A stretch of DNA of 64,000 bases from G963663315 sp965204925 (GCA_965204925.1 OZ242021.1:2232001-2296000); one strand, 5' to 3'; shown: positions 17,227 through 26,057, numbered from the stretch's first letter. Notes: generated by a model from the sequence alone, not told the origin. Translations and numbers: made by a program.

Positions 17227-18738
17227 ATGGAACAGTTTCTGCATATCCTGAACCAGCGCTGGCTGGCTGTAGTCGAATACTTCGCATTCGACCCGGGCGC
17301 GCTTGCACAGCCGGACATGATCGTCCGGCTTGGGGTGCAGTTTTTCCTGCTGGTCTGTTCGGCGTTTTTCTCCAGCTCTGAAATCGCGTTATTCTCTCTC
17401 TCCAGACTTGACCTGCAGCAGCTTCGCCGCGAACGGAACCCCCAATCAAAAACCATTCATGAGTTGCTGGATCAGCCTCGCCGGCTGATTATTTCCATCC
17501 TGAGCGGGAACGAACTCGTCAATATCGCCGCTACCGCCAACATGGCGTTCATATTGATCGCTCTTTATGATGTCGATCAGGTCATGGCGATCAACTTGCT
17601 GGTCATGGTGCCGTTGATGCTGTTGCTCGGTGAAGTGACACCAAAAACTATTGCCGTCGGCAATCCGGTCCGTTACAGCACCCGTGTCGTGGCGCGCCCG
17701 CTGGCATTATGGATTAAGGTCATTGCGCCGGTTCGCTGGGTTATCCGCGGCATTGCCGACCGGATTACGACCCTTTTCGTCGGTGAATCCAAGACTGCCG
17801 ACAACATTCTGCAGGTAGATGAATTCCTGACCCTCGTTGAGCAGGTTTCCAAAGAAGGCGCCCTCGGAGACACCGAGCGCGCCCTGATCTATAACTTGCT
17901 GGAGGCCAACGAGACTGAGATCGTTGAGGTCATGACGCCGCGCACGCAGATGGCGTTTTTGAATATCGAGATGAGCGTTCCGGAAATGGTGGAGAAGTTT
18001 ATTTCCTATCGCCACCCCCGCGTGCCGGTATTCAAGACCCACCGGGATAACCTGGTCGGTTTCATCCATGCCGAACATGTTTTGCGTCTGGTGCTGGACA
18101 ACGAAGACCTTGAAGCACTCAGGCCGGAAGATATCATGCACCCCCCTGTAGTCGTGCCGTTGACCAAAAAAGTCGATGAGATGTTCGATTTCTTTCAGTC
18201 GAACCAGGTTCGGGCAGCGGCCTGCCTGAACGAATTCGGAGGGGTTGAGGGTTTCATCACCATGCGCGGCGTGTTGAACTTCATTTTCGGTGACATCAGT
18301 GGAGGGTCGAAAGCGACCGCGGGGCTTTATGCGGAAAAAGACTACAATATCTACGAAGTGCCCGGAGACATGAAGCTCAATGATTTCAATAACCTGACAA
18401 ATTTCGGGATTGAAGACCCGCGCATGACGACGATCGGAGGGTATGCTTTTCGCTTGCTGGACCGGCTGCCTCGGGAAGGGGATCAGGTGGAAAGCGAAGA
18501 TATCCTGATCCGGATCGTCGAGATGGATGATCACCGTATTGCGAGGGTGCGCGTTGCCAAGGGCATGGACGAACATGAATTTGTCGATGCACAGGAGCGG
18601 GCGCCGACAGAAGAAGACGCCGTTGCCGGTTCAAGCGGGGGAGAGAGAGCCGAATCCGGGGAAATTCCGGGAAATGTTGAAGAAACAGTCGGCGACAGGT
18701 CTGTAGATGAACCGGATTTGACAGAGAAAGCGCCATGA
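17227..18738 (+). CDS. CNNM/CorB-type membrane protein with CBS domains (HlyC/CorC family)
   Basis: The 503-residue protein has a CNNM transmembrane domain (about residues 35-200, with FFSSSEIALFSLS), paired CBS domains (about 205-335) and a CorC-HlyC C-terminal domain (about 350-430). An acidic, probably disordered tail follows. Members of this family are linked to magnesium/cobalt efflux or other divalent metal handling and are often mislabelled haemolysins. The ATG at 17227 follows a TTG at 17224 directly and was preferred. The stop overlaps the start of a second gene of the same family by four bases, so the two are translationally coupled and may work together. Confidence 0.88.
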   Translation: MEQFLHILNQRWLAVVEYFAFDPGALAQPDMIVRLGVQFFLLVCSAFFSSSEIALFSLSRLDLQQLRRERNPQSKTIHELLDQPRRLIISILSGNELVNIAATANMAFILIALYDVDQVMAINLLVMVPLMLLLGEVTPKTIAVGNPVRYSTRVVARPLALWIKVIAPVRWVIRGIADRITTLFVGESKTADNILQVDEFLTLVEQVSKEGALGDTERALIYNLLEANETEIVEVMTPRTQMAFLNIEMSVPEMVEKFISYRHPRVPVFKTHRDNLVGFIHAEHVLRLVLDNEDLEALRPEDIMHPPVVVPLTKKVDEMFDFFQSNQVRAAACLNEFGGVEGFITMRGVLNFIFGDISGGSKATAGLYAEKDYNIYEVPGDMKLNDFNNLTNFGIEDPRMTTIGGYAFRLLDRLPREGDQVESEDILIRIVEMDDHRIARVRVAKGMDEHEFVDAQERAPTEEDAVAGSSGGERAESGEIPGNVEETVGDRSVDEPDLTEKAP

Positions 18739-19997
18739 CCGGAGTTGTATTGATACTTGCCATTATTGTCCTGTTGCTGTTGAAGGGTTTTTTTTCCGGA
18801 TCTGAAATTGCCCTTGTCAATTCGGACAAAGTGAAACTGACGGCGAGGGCCAATCAGGGTAACCGCGGCGCCAACGAAGCGCTCAAGCTGTTCAAATCTC
18901 CCGATGTAATGCTGGGTACAACCCTCGTCGGCACCAATGTGGCAACGGTGGCGCTGACCACACTCGGAACCCTGCTGTTCATTGACGAGTTTGGCGACAA
19001 GGGGGATCTGTACGCGTTCCTCGTTCTTACCCCGCTTCTCCTGATTCTCGGTGAGATTGTCCCGAAGAGCATCTTCCAGCAAAAGTCGGACGAGATCGTT
19101 CCGATCGCCATTTATCCGATCAAGATATTTTCCCTTGTCTTTTATCCGGTGATCTTCATTTTTTCACGCATTGCCCGCCTGATTGCCAGACTGGCGGGCA
19201 GCGGCAAGGTCGAGCAGAACCTGTTCATGACCCGTGAACAGATCCGGCTGGTCGTTGATATGACGGAGAAAACCTCTTCTGTGGATGCCTTCGACCGCGG
19301 GCGGATTCGACGGGTAATCCGCTTCGGGGAAACCACGGTGGGAGAGGCGATGATTCCTGTTGCCGAAGTAACGGCGATCAGCGAGACGCGCAATATTCTG
19401 CGCGCCATAGCCACTGTCAGACGTAAAGGCTATAACCGGTTGCCGGTCTACAAAGGCAATACCAGCAATGTCATCGGCATCGCAACCCTGACCACCTGGG
19501 ACCTGATGGACCCGGATATTTCCCGAAAGTCCCTTGATGACTTTATCAAACCGGCGCGGTATGTCCTGCCATTTCAAACGATCGATCATTTGTTGCCCAT
19601 TCTGCGGCAACGCGACGATCACATGGCCGTAGTCGTGGATGAGTTCGGGTCCGCAATCGGTATCATTACGATGGAGGATATTGTCGAAGAAGTGGTCGGA
19701 GACATTGACGTCGGCTATGATTTCGAGGAGTATCTGCCGCGGCGAAAACGCTTTTTCCAGAAATTGCAGGAAAATCAATATCTGGTCGATTCAAGACAGC
19801 CGGTGTCGGGAGTCAATGAAATTCTGGAAATAAACCTCAATACCCGGGTGGCGCACACGATCGGCGGACTGGTTATGTCGCAGTTGGGACATATTCCGGA
19901 ACAGGGTGAATACCTCGTTGAGCAGGGATACCGCTTCATTGTCGAAGAGCGCACAGAAAAAGCCATTGTCAGTTTGAGAATAGAGCGCTTGCCGTGA
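18735..19997 (+). CDS. Second CNNM/CorC-family membrane protein
   Basis: The 420-residue protein has the same order as its upstream neighbour: a DUF21/CNNM membrane part (residues 1-185, with FFSGSEIALVNSDKVKL and ILGEIVPKSIF), CBS domains (about 200-330, ending at VVDEFGSAIGIITMEDIVEE) and a CorC-HlyC domain to the end. Sequence divergence from the neighbour is large, so this is an old paralogue pair rather than a recent duplication. A role in divalent cation transport or its regulation is the family expectation. It starts within the last codons of the first gene and its stop overlaps ampD. Confidence 0.88.
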   Translation: MTGVVLILAIIVLLLLKGFFSGSEIALVNSDKVKLTARANQGNRGANEALKLFKSPDVMLGTTLVGTNVATVALTTLGTLLFIDEFGDKGDLYAFLVLTPLLLILGEIVPKSIFQQKSDEIVPIAIYPIKIFSLVFYPVIFIFSRIARLIARLAGSGKVEQNLFMTREQIRLVVDMTEKTSSVDAFDRGRIRRVIRFGETTVGEAMIPVAEVTAISETRNILRAIATVRRKGYNRLPVYKGNTSNVIGIATLTTWDLMDPDISRKSLDDFIKPARYVLPFQTIDHLLPILRQRDDHMAVVVDEFGSAIGIITMEDIVEEVVGDIDVGYDFEEYLPRRKRFFQKLQENQYLVDSRQPVSGVNEILEINLNTRVAHTIGGLVMSQLGHIPEQGEYLVEQGYRFIVEERTEKAIVSLRIERLP

Positions 19998-20584
19998 TGC
20001 CGGAAATTGCATCTGGCGGCCTGATCCTTCCTGCGCTCGTGCATTGCTCCGATTCAGGGCTGGTACACGATATCCGCTTTATTCCTTCGCCCAATTTCGA
20101 TGACCGCCCCGACCGTCCGGATGTGTCCGTTCTCGTTATTCATGCGATCAGCCTGCCTCCCGGTTGTTATGACAATCACTATGTCGAAGACCTGTTCACC
20201 AACTGTCTTGATGTGCAAGCGCACCCTTATTTCAAAAATATAGCAGGGCTGGCGCTTTCCTCGCATTTCTATATCAGAAGGACGGGACGCCTGATCCAGT
20301 TTGTGTCGACCCATGACCGCGCATGGCATGCTGGTGAATCGATGTTCCAGGGGCGCTCCCGGGTCAATGACTTTTCGATCGGGATCGAACTGGAAGGCTG
20401 CGATCATGACGAATTCGAATCCGCTCAGTACAACAACCTTGCGCGGCTGACCCGTTGCCTGTTGTCGGCATATCCGAAAATCACCGTCGACCATATCGTT
20501 GGTCACAGCGATATTGCTCCCGGCCGCAAGACAGACCCCGGCCCGCGCTTCGACTGGGAGCGATACCGGGAGTTTCTGGTTTGA
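19997..20584 (+). CDS. ampD: 1,6-anhydro-N-acetylmuramyl-L-alanine amidase AmpD
   Basis: The 195-residue protein is an amidase_2-family enzyme. VLVIHAISLPPG supplies the first zinc histidine (near residue 42), and VGHSDIAPGRKTDPG near residue 170 supplies the second histidine and the aspartate with the catalytic Lys/Asp region. No signal peptide is present, as expected for cytosolic AmpD, which recycles anhydromuropeptides from wall turnover and so keeps AmpR-type signals low. The ATG at 19997 overlaps the previous stop (TGATG). No ampE or ampR follows; a tRNA gene comes next. Confidence 0.94.
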   Translation: MPEIASGGLILPALVHCSDSGLVHDIRFIPSPNFDDRPDRPDVSVLVIHAISLPPGCYDNHYVEDLFTNCLDVQAHPYFKNIAGLALSSHFYIRRTGRLIQFVSTHDRAWHAGESMFQGRSRVNDFSIGIELEGCDHDEFESAQYNNLARLTRCLLSAYPKITVDHIVGHSDIAPGRKTDPGPRFDWERYREFLV

Positions 20585-20593
20585 TCGAATCGC

Positions 20594-20622
20594 TTGACTA
20601 ATACGTCATCGTGTTTTTTAAT
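20594..20622 (+). promoter_or_regulatory. Promoter of tRNA-Phe
   Basis: TTGACT (20594-20599) and TTTAAT (20617-20622) are 17 bases apart and end 21 bases before the tRNA. The -35 element is near consensus, and the distance fits a transcript starting just ahead of the tRNA. Confidence 0.6.
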
Positions 20623-20643
20623 GCCCGCTCATTCGTTTGAAAT

Positions 20644-20719
20644 GGCCAGGTAGCTCAGTCGGTAGAGCAGTGGACTGAAAATCCTCGTGTCGGCAGTTCG
20701 ATTCTGTCCCTGGCCACCA
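20644..20719 (+). tRNA. tRNA-Phe (anticodon GAA)
   Basis: The 76-base gene folds into a full cloverleaf: acceptor GGCCAGG/CCTGGCC, D-arm GCTC/GAGC, T-arm GGCAG/CTGTC, discriminator A and encoded CCA. The anticodon GAA is at 20677-20679. The anticodon stem GTGGA/TCCTC has a T28-T42 mismatch; other gammaproteobacterial tRNA-Phe genes have a paired base here. All other stems are intact, so the gene is probably functional. Confidence 0.95.
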
Positions 20720-20736
20720 GTCATCCGGCAAAAGAT

Positions 20737-21711
20737 TCAGACGGCGGGGTTGCCCAGTCTGCGCATCCGCTTTTTGACCAGCGCCCTGCCTGCGCCGCCG
20801 CCGTCGTGCCAACTGTCCATCAGTTTGTCGACTGGCGTCGGGGTATTGCCGTAGTTGACATGGAAATAGCGATGATGGAGATGGTGGAAATAATCTCCGA
20901 TCGGTACTTCGAACCCGCCTGGCAGTTTGAGGCGATTGAACCCCGAGTGGGATACGGCCGGGCTGACGCCCTGGTAAAGTCCGGTCATGATCAGCAGTAC
21001 AGGATGTATCGGCACTACCCACCACAGGAAAAACAGGCTGAAGTAGATCAGGTGTTCCAGCGGGTGCATGGAAATCCCGCTCCAGGGACCAGTATTGGAG
21101 TTACGGTGATGCAGGTCGTGGGCGATGTTGAAAAGCGGGCGCCAATGGAGCAGTCGATGATTGAGATAAAAGTGGAAAGTCGACCAGAACAATACGCCGA
21201 AAGCCATGAGCGCGACATAGATCGGGGCTTCGTGAAAATCGACCCACTTCATGTGGCCGGAGGCATACCACCACCAGGTCAGGCACTCGTACAACGTCCA
21301 GACCGTGACACCACTGGCGAGACTCCAGAACATGTTGTCCCTGACCTGATCGTTGAATGTGAAACGCGCGTCCTTCCGTGCCATCCAGGCGGTATTGAAT
21401 TTGTAATCGTTTCCCTGGCGGCGGCGGATGTAGAGCCACCAGTGGAGGCCTCCGGCGAACAGGGTGAGTACTGCGGCGTTGCGCAGCCAGATCAGCGCCA
21501 TCCAGTCCGGGGAAAGCGCGGCCATCGTTTCCATGGACGGGGTTAGCCATAGCCACAGAATCACGGACAGGGCCGCAAAAATATATCCCCAGGGATACAT
21601 CATGCCGATGAACAGATAGCGCAGCGCCTCCAGGGGCTTCGGCGGCCACGCGTACAGGGGTGGAACGGGGATTGGTTCTTCGGGGCGGTAGCCGGAGGGG
21701 TCTGGTTTCAT
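20737..21711 (-). CDS. Fatty acid hydroxylase / sterol desaturase family membrane protein
   Basis: The 324-residue protein has about five hydrophobic segments and the di-iron histidine clusters of the superfamily: HRLLH near residue 184, HDLHH near 197 and HHLHHRYFH near 277. These enzymes hydroxylate or desaturate lipids at the membrane using molecular oxygen. Substrates in bacteria vary (sterols, carotenoids, sphingolipids, alkyl-glycerol ethers) and cannot be chosen here. The gene stands alone, convergent with the tRNA and divergent from recJ, with ATG at 21711. Confidence 0.88.
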   Translation of the reverse strand: MKPDPSGYRPEEPIPVPPLYAWPPKPLEALRYLFIGMMYPWGYIFAALSVILWLWLTPSMETMAALSPDWMALIWLRNAAVLTLFAGGLHWWLYIRRRQGNDYKFNTAWMARKDARFTFNDQVRDNMFWSLASGVTVWTLYECLTWWWYASGHMKWVDFHEAPIYVALMAFGVLFWSTFHFYLNHRLLHWRPLFNIAHDLHHRNSNTGPWSGISMHPLEHLIYFSLFFLWWVVPIHPVLLIMTGLYQGVSPAVSHSGFNRLKLPGGFEVPIGDYFHHLHHRYFHVNYGNTPTPVDKLMDSWHDGGGAGRALVKKRMRRLGNPAV

Positions 21712-21740
21712 GAGAAGGACTCCTGTATTACAGACGAGTT

Positions 21741-21769
21741 TTGACCATTACCGTAATCAAGGCTATTAT
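21741..21769 (+). promoter_or_regulatory. Promoter upstream of recJ-rpoE
   Basis: TTGACC (21741-21746) and TATTAT (21764-21769) are separated by exactly 17 bases, a strong sigma-70 match. The recJ GTG lies about 150 bases downstream, leaving a long 5' leader with no obvious gene. Confidence 0.6.
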
Positions 21770-21921
21770 CCGATGAAACCCTGTTTGTTGCAATCTTGCC
21801 ATTTATGTCCAGTTTCCTGAAATTCACCCGATCGGCCGCGCGAACTCCGGTTCCGTCAGGGTCGGCGGGTACGGCATCATTGTAAAGCTGTGTTCAGAGG
21901 CTGAATCGGGCAAGAGGCAAC

Positions 21922-23718
21922 GTGTTCGCATATGGGCAAAAGTCGATTCGGCGTCGAGTTTCCGTCTGCCGTCTTGACGATGACGGGAATACGGGGGAGC
22001 CGCGGATAACGCCTCTATTAAGGAGGGTACTGGAGAACAGGAGCATCGATCATGTATCCGATCTGAGTCATTCCCTGGACGGTTTGTGCAGACCGGACTC
22101 GTTGAAGGACGGGGAGGTTGCCGCCGCTCTGGCCTGTGACGCGGTCGAGACAGGCAAGCGTGTTCTGGTTATCGGAGATTATGACACGGATGGCGCCGCC
22201 GCTGTCGCCCTGGCGTTGTGCGGACTGAAAGCCATGGGGCTTGCGCATGTAGATTACTTTGTGCCTGATCGTTTTGAACACGGCTACGGGTTATCGCCGG
22301 AAATTGCTGAAGCCGTCTTGCAGAAAAACCCCGATATGGTGATTACCGTGGATAACGGCATCAGCAGTGTGGAAGGGACTGCCCTGTTGAAGAGTAACGG
22401 GGTAAGTGTCATCATTACCGACCACCACCTTCCGGTAGGGAAAATGCCGGTTGCGGACGCGATACTGAACCCCAATCAGCCCGGCTGCGAATTTCCCAGC
22501 AAGGTCATTGCGGGTGTTGGCGTGATGTTTTGCCTGTTGTTATTGATACGGGCGAAATTCAGGTCGACCGGCTGGTTTGAAAAGGCGGGACTTGCCGTTC
22601 CCAACCTGGGCGCCCTCGTTGATCTCGTTGCTCTGGGTACGGTCGCGGATATGGTGCCGCTGGACCGTAATAACCGGATTCTCGTTGCCAACGGGGTTCG
22701 CAGAATCCGCTCCGGTAAATGCTGCCCGGGGATACTGGCGCTACTGGAAGCCGGAGGCCGGGACCCTGGTGATATGGTTGCTTCCGATTTCGGATTCGTG
22801 ATTGCCCCGAGGTTGAACGCCTCTGGACGTCTGGACAATATTTCGACAGGGGTCGAATGTCTGCTGGCAAGAGACGCTGCCGTGGCGCGTGAATATGCTG
22901 ATCAACTCGACCGGATCAATGAAAAAAGGAAAGGGATTGAGCGAGACATGCAAAACAGGGCGCTGGAAATCGTAAGGAAACTGGCGGCAAAACAAGTCGA
23001 ATGCGGCCTTTTTGACGATCGACGACCCAAGGGATTCTGTCTTTATGACGCAGACTGGCATCAGGGGGTGAGTGGGCTGGTCGCTTCACGCATAAGGGAA
23101 AGAACCGGACAGCCCGTGATTGTCTTTGCGAAAACCCGCAGTGGAAATTTGACCGGCTCAGCCCGGTCGGTGGCCGGGCTGCATATGAAGGATCTGCTGG
23201 AGGGCATCGCCATGGAAAATAGCGGACTGATCGAGCGGTTTGGCGGACATGCGATGGCGGCGGGGCTGACTATCCGGTCATCCGCTTATGAACAGTTTCG
23301 GCAAAGATTCCACGAAAAAATAGCCGGCTATTATGAGTGGGCCGGTATCAGCAATACGATCGATACGGACGGCGAACTGCCCGCGCAGGAAATCAATCTT
23401 GCCAATGCGGAACTGATTCGCAATACTATGCCATGGGGCCAGGGGGTTCCTGCGCCCTGCTTCGATGGTGAGTTTGTCGTTCTGGATTGTCAGGTTATCG
23501 GACAGATTCATTTGCGTATGACATTACAGCCGGTAAACTGGACCACGCAACTCCCGGCAATCGCCTTCAGGGCGCTTGAACCGGACCAGGTTGTGCCCGA
23601 CCTTGAAAGGGTGCGTGTCGTTTATCAACTGGACATCCGGAATTTCCGGGGGAGGAAATCCCTGCAACTGGTCATCGAATATCTTGAACCGATCACGGTG
23701 GAGCAGGGCGGGCGCTGA
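21922..23718 (+). CDS. recJ: Single-stranded-DNA-specific 5'-3' exonuclease RecJ
   Basis: The 598-residue protein has the DHH phosphoesterase motifs: VIGDYDTDGAAAVA near residue 88, ITVDNGIS near 141 and IITDHHLP near 163, with GTVADMVPLDRNNR near 240. The DHHA1 motif GGHAMAAG is near 436. RecJ degrades single-stranded DNA in recombination, mismatch repair and stalled-fork processing. The GTG at 21922 has GAGGCAA just ahead of it. The stop overlaps the ATG of rpoE, so the sigma factor is translationally coupled to a DNA repair gene, an unusual pairing. Confidence 0.95.
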   Translation: MFAYGQKSIRRRVSVCRLDDDGNTGEPRITPLLRRVLENRSIDHVSDLSHSLDGLCRPDSLKDGEVAAALACDAVETGKRVLVIGDYDTDGAAAVALALCGLKAMGLAHVDYFVPDRFEHGYGLSPEIAEAVLQKNPDMVITVDNGISSVEGTALLKSNGVSVIITDHHLPVGKMPVADAILNPNQPGCEFPSKVIAGVGVMFCLLLLIRAKFRSTGWFEKAGLAVPNLGALVDLVALGTVADMVPLDRNNRILVANGVRRIRSGKCCPGILALLEAGGRDPGDMVASDFGFVIAPRLNASGRLDNISTGVECLLARDAAVAREYADQLDRINEKRKGIERDMQNRALEIVRKLAAKQVECGLFDDRRPKGFCLYDADWHQGVSGLVASRIRERTGQPVIVFAKTRSGNLTGSARSVAGLHMKDLLEGIAMENSGLIERFGGHAMAAGLTIRSSAYEQFRQRFHEKIAGYYEWAGISNTIDTDGELPAQEINLANAELIRNTMPWGQGVPAPCFDGEFVVLDCQVIGQIHLRMTLQPVNWTTQLPAIAFRALEPDQVVPDLERVRVVYQLDIRNFRGRKSLQLVIEYLEPITVEQGGR

Positions 23719-24305
23719 TGGGCGACAGGGTGGATGTGGACAGGGCTCTCGTTGAGCGCGTACGCGAGGGGGACAAGAGGGCTTTTGACTTGCTTGTGCG
23801 CAAGTATCAGTACCGTATCCGCAAGCTGGTCAGCCGATTCGTAAAAAACATATCGGAACAGGAGGATATTGTACAGGAATCGTTTATCAAGGCTTATCGG
23901 GCGATCGGAAAATTTCGTGGGGAAAGTACATTTTATACGTGGTTGTACCGCATCACCGTTAATGTATCGAAAAACTATCTGTCTTCCTCCGTGCGGCATC
24001 CTTCCCTGCAAGGATCAGATATTGATAATCTGTCATACGGACAGGCCGGGGAGCATTTAATCGAGACCAATACCCCTGAGCGGATACTGGAAAATGACGA
24101 ACTGGCGGCAGCCATAAGGAAAGCCGTCAATAATCTGTCAGATGAATTGAGAGAAGCGATCCTGTTGCGGGAAATGGATGGGCTGAGCTATGAAGACATC
24201 GCTTTTGTCATGCGTTGCCCAGTCGGAACAGTACGCTCAAGGATATTCCGGGCGCGTGAGACGATCGAAAAATCAATCTCCCATCTTGTCGATCGGGGCA
24301 GATAA
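23718..24305 (+). CDS. rpoE: RNA polymerase sigma-E factor (ECF, envelope stress)
   Basis: The 195-residue protein is a classical RpoE/AlgU. Region 2 has AFDLLVRKYQYRIRKLVSRF and EDIVQESFIKAYRA; region 4 has LREAILLREMDGLSYEDIA followed by GTVRSRIFRAR, the -35-binding helix. It directs transcription of envelope-stress genes when released from RseA. It starts inside the recJ stop codon, and the anti-sigma gene follows after 91 bases. A likely sigma-E promoter lies in that gap. Confidence 0.97.
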   Translation: MGDRVDVDRALVERVREGDKRAFDLLVRKYQYRIRKLVSRFVKNISEQEDIVQESFIKAYRAIGKFRGESTFYTWLYRITVNVSKNYLSSSVRHPSLQGSDIDNLSYGQAGEHLIETNTPERILENDELAAAIRKAVNNLSDELREAILLREMDGLSYEDIAFVMRCPVGTVRSRIFRARETIEKSISHLVDRGR

Positions 24306-24333
24306 AAATGTGGCATAATGTGAGAAACTGGTG

Positions 24334-24361
24334 TGAACTTGCTGCGCCCGGGTCGTTCTAA
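24334..24361 (+). promoter_or_regulatory. Candidate sigma-E promoter driving rseA-rseB
   Basis: TGAACTT (24334-24340) and TCTAA (24357-24361) are separated by 16 bases. This matches the E. coli sigma-E consensus GGAACTT-N16-TCTAA at 11 of 12 positions with the correct spacing. It sits between rpoE and rseA, about 36 bases before the rseA ATG, and would let sigma-E raise its own inhibitor. Confidence 0.65.
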
Positions 24362-24396
24362 CCAAGTGATCGAAGGGCTTGCCGGAACCCCGAAAA

Positions 24397-24918
24397 ATGA
24401 ATGAAACAATTTCACAGCTGATTGACCGGGAACTGGATGTTGACCAGCAGAGTTCGGCTATCGAAAAAATACTTGGTAATGATTCGGCGGGCAGGACATG
24501 GCAGAGTTATCAACTGATCGGGGATATTATGCGCGGCGATGTGGATCGGGTTGGCCCCGATCTGGCGGACAGGATCAGTGAATGTATAAAGGCGGAGCCG
24601 ACTGTACTGATTCCGCGTCGGCCGGCGCCGCGAAATCATGGCGCCGATACCGCTATCCGGAAACCGGCCGGGCTGTTCGCGCTGGCTGCATCGGTCGTTG
24701 TCGCAGTGGTCATTGCATTGGGGCCGGTCGACGATTCAGCGCAACGTGGCAGGGCTACCACCGTTGAACAGCCCGGCCCGGAGTCATCCGGCATGGAATT
24801 CAACGAGATGTTGTCCGGGCACGGAGAATTTACCTCGTCCCCAGCCTTTAATGGCTTGCTTTCCTATATGGTTTTGGCAAGCAGCCAGACACCGGTCCGA
24901 CCCGTTTCCAATCCATGA
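24397..24918 (+). CDS. rseA: Sigma-E factor negative regulatory protein RseA
   Basis: The 173-residue protein begins MNETISQLIDRELDVDQQ, the start of the RseA/MucA N-terminal domain that grips sigma-E. One membrane helix (about residues 88-107, GLFALAASVVVAVVIAL) leads to a short periplasmic tail where DegS-type cleavage would occur. The protein is shorter than E. coli RseA (216), mainly in the periplasmic part. The ATG at 24397 was preferred over a TTG at 24379. rseB follows after 20 bases. Confidence 0.9.
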   Translation: MNETISQLIDRELDVDQQSSAIEKILGNDSAGRTWQSYQLIGDIMRGDVDRVGPDLADRISECIKAEPTVLIPRRPAPRNHGADTAIRKPAGLFALAASVVVAVVIALGPVDDSAQRGRATTVEQPGPESSGMEFNEMLSGHGEFTSSPAFNGLLSYMVLASSQTPVRPVSNP

Positions 24919-24938
24919 CGTAATGCAGGCAACGTGAC

Positions 24939-25901
24939 GTGGGTTTTGTTCGCCGGATAGTGGTTGCTCTGGCAGTCGGAGTTTTTCCGCCCCTTGCTGT
25001 GGCGGATGCAGCCGACTGGATCATGAAAATCAGCGAAGCGGCGACAGGCGCCAGTTTTTCCGGCACACTGATTTATGCCAGTGATGGCGAAATCAGGGTC
25101 ATGGATGTCGCGCGCAGGGTTGAGAACGGTTTGATCCGGGAACGTATCTATTCGCTTGACGGAGAGCCCAGGGAGATCGTCCGCAACGAGAACAGGATCT
25201 GGTGCTATATGCCCGACCAGAACATGGTTGTCCAGGATTACTGGCGGGCTGAAGAAAGCGGATTTCCGGGGATACTTCCCGGTGATCTGAATCGACTCAG
25301 GAGGAATTACGACATCGAGGAGGGCGGCGAAGGGCGTATTGCCGGAAGGACGACGATCATGATAAAGGTGAGCCCCGGAGACATCTGGCGTTATGGATAT
25401 ACGTTGTGGGCGGACAAGCAGTCCGGGCTGCTTTTACGTTCCGACCTGGTCGCTCGGGACGGCGAGGTTGTCGGACAATACCTGTTTGCCGATATCGAAA
25501 TAAACGGGTTGATCGAAGACGCCCGACTCACTCCGGTCACCAATATGGACAAGCTGGAGCTATTCAATAATCTGGATCCGATATCCGAATCTTCCGAAGC
25601 CTCTCGCTGGTTATTTACAGAAATTCCGGACGGCTATCAATTGAGCAGCTATTTTCGCAGGATGTCGCCGATGGGAAAGGAGGAAACGGAACACTTTGTT
25701 TATTCCGACGGGTTGTCATCGCTCTCGGTGTTCATCAAGGAAAGCAGCCAGGGTCAAAACGTCATGATGGGAGCGAGCCGTATGGGCGCCGTACATGCTT
25801 ACCGCGCGCGCAGCGGAAATCATCTGGTTACCGTAATGGGAGAGGTTCCTGCAGAAACGGTGAAGGTGATTGCGCAAGGCGTTCGGTTCGGCGCGGGCTG
25901 A
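24939..25901 (+). CDS. rseB: Sigma-E regulatory protein RseB (MucB)
   Basis: From a GTG start the 320-residue product has a signal peptide ending near AVADA (about residue 24) and then the MucB/RseB fold. Recognisable elements are GASFSGTLIYASDGEIRVM, REIVRNENRIWCYMP and a C-terminal domain with VTVMGEVPAETVKVIAQGV. RseB is periplasmic, shields RseA from proteolysis and senses lipopolysaccharide or lipoprotein stress. No rseC or degP/mucD follows, so the operon is reduced compared with Pseudomonas; the next gene is ppx after 156 bases. Confidence 0.92.
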   Translation: MGFVRRIVVALAVGVFPPLAVADAADWIMKISEAATGASFSGTLIYASDGEIRVMDVARRVENGLIRERIYSLDGEPREIVRNENRIWCYMPDQNMVVQDYWRAEESGFPGILPGDLNRLRRNYDIEEGGEGRIAGRTTIMIKVSPGDIWRYGYTLWADKQSGLLLRSDLVARDGEVVGQYLFADIEINGLIEDARLTPVTNMDKLELFNNLDPISESSEASRWLFTEIPDGYQLSSYFRRMSPMGKEETEHFVYSDGLSSLSVFIKESSQGQNVMMGASRMGAVHAYRARSGNHLVTVMGEVPAETVKVIAQGVRFGAG

Positions 25902-25945
25902 TACTGGTTCGATCACTCCCTCTTGAGGGGGTTGGCAAGTCAAGG

Positions 25946-25963
25946 CCGCCGGCGCGCCGGCGG
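25946..25963. repeat. 18-bp perfect GC palindrome after rseB
   Basis: CCGCCGGCGCGCCGGCGG is a perfect palindrome in the rseB-ppx gap, just after a second small hairpin (CCCTC-TT-GAGGG near 25917). No T-run follows, so it is not a standard intrinsic terminator. It may be a transcript-stabilising or rho-dependent end structure, or a dispersed repeat. Confidence 0.7.
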
Positions 25964-26057
25964 GAGGATTGGAGAGGGGATGACCGCACACATACACAAT
26001 GACGGCGGGAGCGGCTCGGGGTATGATAGCCGCTGGTCATTCCTGGACGCGTCTTGA

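Noticed and set aside
20644..21711. tRNA-linked integrated element
   Set aside because: No integrase, attachment-site repeat of the tRNA end or phage-like genes lie next to tRNA-Phe; the flanks are chromosomal housekeeping genes.
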